From CAYOHP01 sp964403795 [NCBI: uncultured bacterium] (GTDB lineage: Bacteria > Muiribacteriota > UBA6191 > CAZXTJ01), in NCBI GenBank assembly GCA_964403795.1, contig CAYOHP010000231.1, forward strand, positions 1-6,410: 6,410 bases of DNA, given 5' to 3'. A model generated the notes under the pieces. The model was not told the DNA's origin, ran no database searches, and was given only the letters and a program-made list of their open reading frames with translations. A program made the translations under genes and the position numbers. Positions 5,475-6,410 of the stretch are shown here, piece by piece (the first letter of the stretch is position 1; each line of letters begins with the position of its first letter).

Positions 5475-6410
5475 TCCCCCGGCTCGCCCTTGGCCGCGAT
5501 CCCCAGGCTGCGGAGCTTCTGCTGCAGCGATTGGCGGTGCATGTCGAGCAGGCGGGCGGCCTTGGAGATGTTGCCGTCGCAGCGTTCCAGGGTCCGCTCG
5601 ATCCAGGCGCGCTCGAAGCGGTCGACCCAGATCCGCTTGGCCTCCCGAAACGAGAGGTCGAAGTCCACCACGGGCAGCGCCATGGCGTCGGCCTTCCCGT
5701 GGGCCTCGGCGAGACGGGCCAGGGCCTCGAAGTCGTCGAGGTCGAGCTCGTCGCGCTCGGACATGACCACCGCCGACTCCACCGCGTTCTTGAGCTGGCG
5801 CACGTTGCCCTTCCAGGGGGCCTGGGTCAGCGCCTTCTGGAGCCGCTTGGAGAGCGTCTTCTGGGGGGTACCGAATCGCTCGCAGGCGGTCGCCACGAAG
5901 TGCGAGGCCAGGAGGGGGATGTCCTCGGGGTGGTCCCGCAAGGGGGGCATGGCGATCTCGACCACCGCCAGCCGGTAGTAGAGATCCTCCCGGAAGTGTC
6001 CCTCGGTCATCATCTGGGCCAGGTTCCGGTGGGTGGCGGCGATCACCCGGACGTCGACGGGCCGCTCCTCGGTCGAGCCCAGCCGCTGGATCCGGCGCTC
6101 CTGGAGCGCCCGGAGCACCTTGGCCTGGGTCGGGAGCGACATGTCGCCGACCTCGTCCAGGAACAGGGTGCCGCCGTCGGCGAGCTCGAACTTGCCGGGC
6201 CGGGCGTCCACGGCGCCCGTGAAGGCCCCCTTCTCATGGCCGAAGAGCTCGCTCTCGATCAGGTCGTCGGGGATGGCCGCGCAGTTGGTGGAGACGAACG
6301 ACTTCTCCCGGCGCCCCGAGAGGTCGTGGAGGGCGCGGGCCGCGAGCTCCTTGCCGGTCCCCGACTCGCCGGTCAAGAGGACGGTCACGTCGGCGGGTCC
6401 GGCCTTCCTC
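5471..6410 (-). CDS. Sigma-54-dependent transcriptional activator (AAA+ domain and Fis-type HTH; N-terminus cut by window edge)
   Basis: The 312 codons present encode a bacterial enhancer-binding protein, which uses ATP to open promoters bound by sigma-54 RNA polymerase. Counting from the first complete codon at the right edge: Walker A GESGTGKE (14-21), sigma-54-contacting loop GAFTGA (61-66), Walker B GGTLFLDE (79-86), sensor I region [10 protein letters not shown], arginine-finger region FREDLYYRL, and sensor [12 protein letters not shown] (about 199-208). After a linker comes a Fis-type helix-turn-helix (about 278-304, core [20 protein letters not shown]). All motifs are intact. The start and any N-terminal sensory domain (receiver, PAS, FHA or GAF) lie beyond base 6410, so the signal is unknown. 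The GTG at 6388 falls inside the AAA+ core and is not the real start. The gene ends 16 bases from the convergent kinase gene. Confidence 0.96.
   Translation of the reverse strand, partial: RKAGPADVTVLLTGESGTGKELAARALHDLSGRREKSFVSTNCAAIPDDLIESELFGHEKGAFTGAVDARPGKFELADGGTLFLDEVGDMSLPTQAKVLRALQERRIQRLGSTEERPVDVRVIAATHRNLAQMMTEGHFREDLYYRLAVVEIAMPPLRDHPEDIPLLASHFVATACERFGTPQKTLSKRLQKALTQAPWKGNVRQLKNAVESAVVMSERDELDLDDFEALARLAEAHGKADAMALPVVDFDLSFREAKRIWVDRFERAWIERTLERCDGNISKAARLLDMHRQSLQQKLRSLGIAAKGEPGE

Noticed and set aside
4845-5978. A plus-strand open frame running through the kinase tail into the activator gene
   Set aside because: It is the third phase of the tail region and antisense to the activator. 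It has no plausible protein character compared with the charged helix and membrane segment in the neighbouring phase.

Overview
The window is very GC-rich bacterial DNA, with G or C at most third codon positions. It holds four genes: two on the minus strand at the left, one on the plus strand in the middle, and one on the minus strand at the right. A Hanks-type Ser/Thr kinase with an N-terminal zinc ribbon, a sigma-54 activator with a Fis-type helix-turn-helix, and a heterodimeric ABC exporter together fit a large-genome, high-GC bacterium of the planctomycete or myxobacterial kind. Nothing here fixes the phylum, so this is inference. There are no tRNA or rRNA genes, CRISPR arrays, insertion sequences or phage genes that I can see.

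Left part (1-3461, minus strand): two overlapping half-transporter genes form an operon read right to left. The first gene (3461 to 1509) has an intact LSGGQ signature, but its Walker B motif ends in Asp-Asp instead of Asp-Glu. This is the hallmark of the degenerate-site subunit of a heterodimeric type IV exporter (MdlA/BmrC/TM287-like). Its stop codon overlaps the start codon of the second gene (1512 to beyond base 1), the presumed partner (MdlB/BmrD/TM288-like). The window cuts the partner off just before its signature motif.

Middle (3462-5454, plus strand): a short divergent intergenic region leads into a kinase gene. The protein has a four-Cys zinc ribbon, a low-complexity linker with a 12-residue repeat, and a complete Ser/Thr kinase domain. 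Then comes a Pro/Ala/Gly-rich linker encoded by long C and G homopolymers (C15, C9, G9). The reading frame breaks in or near this tract. The kinase frame runs on into unconvincing sequence and stops at 5038. The frame one base earlier encodes a convincing continuation: a highly charged helical segment, one transmembrane helix and a short tail ending at 5454. The simplest reading is one gene of about 630 codons with a homopolymer length error in the assembly. A real length-variable (on/off) tract or slippage is the more interesting alternative.

Right part (5471-6410, minus strand): the C-terminal part of a sigma-54-dependent activator converges on the kinase gene with 16 bases between the two stop codons. 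A small imperfect hairpin spans both stops.

The exporter and kinase genes are divergently arranged and the kinase and activator genes convergent, so the sequence gives no proof that the three units act together. The most noteworthy item is the kinase gene, for its domain layout and for the frame break at its homopolymer tract. I did not find evidence for a wholly new multi-gene system.
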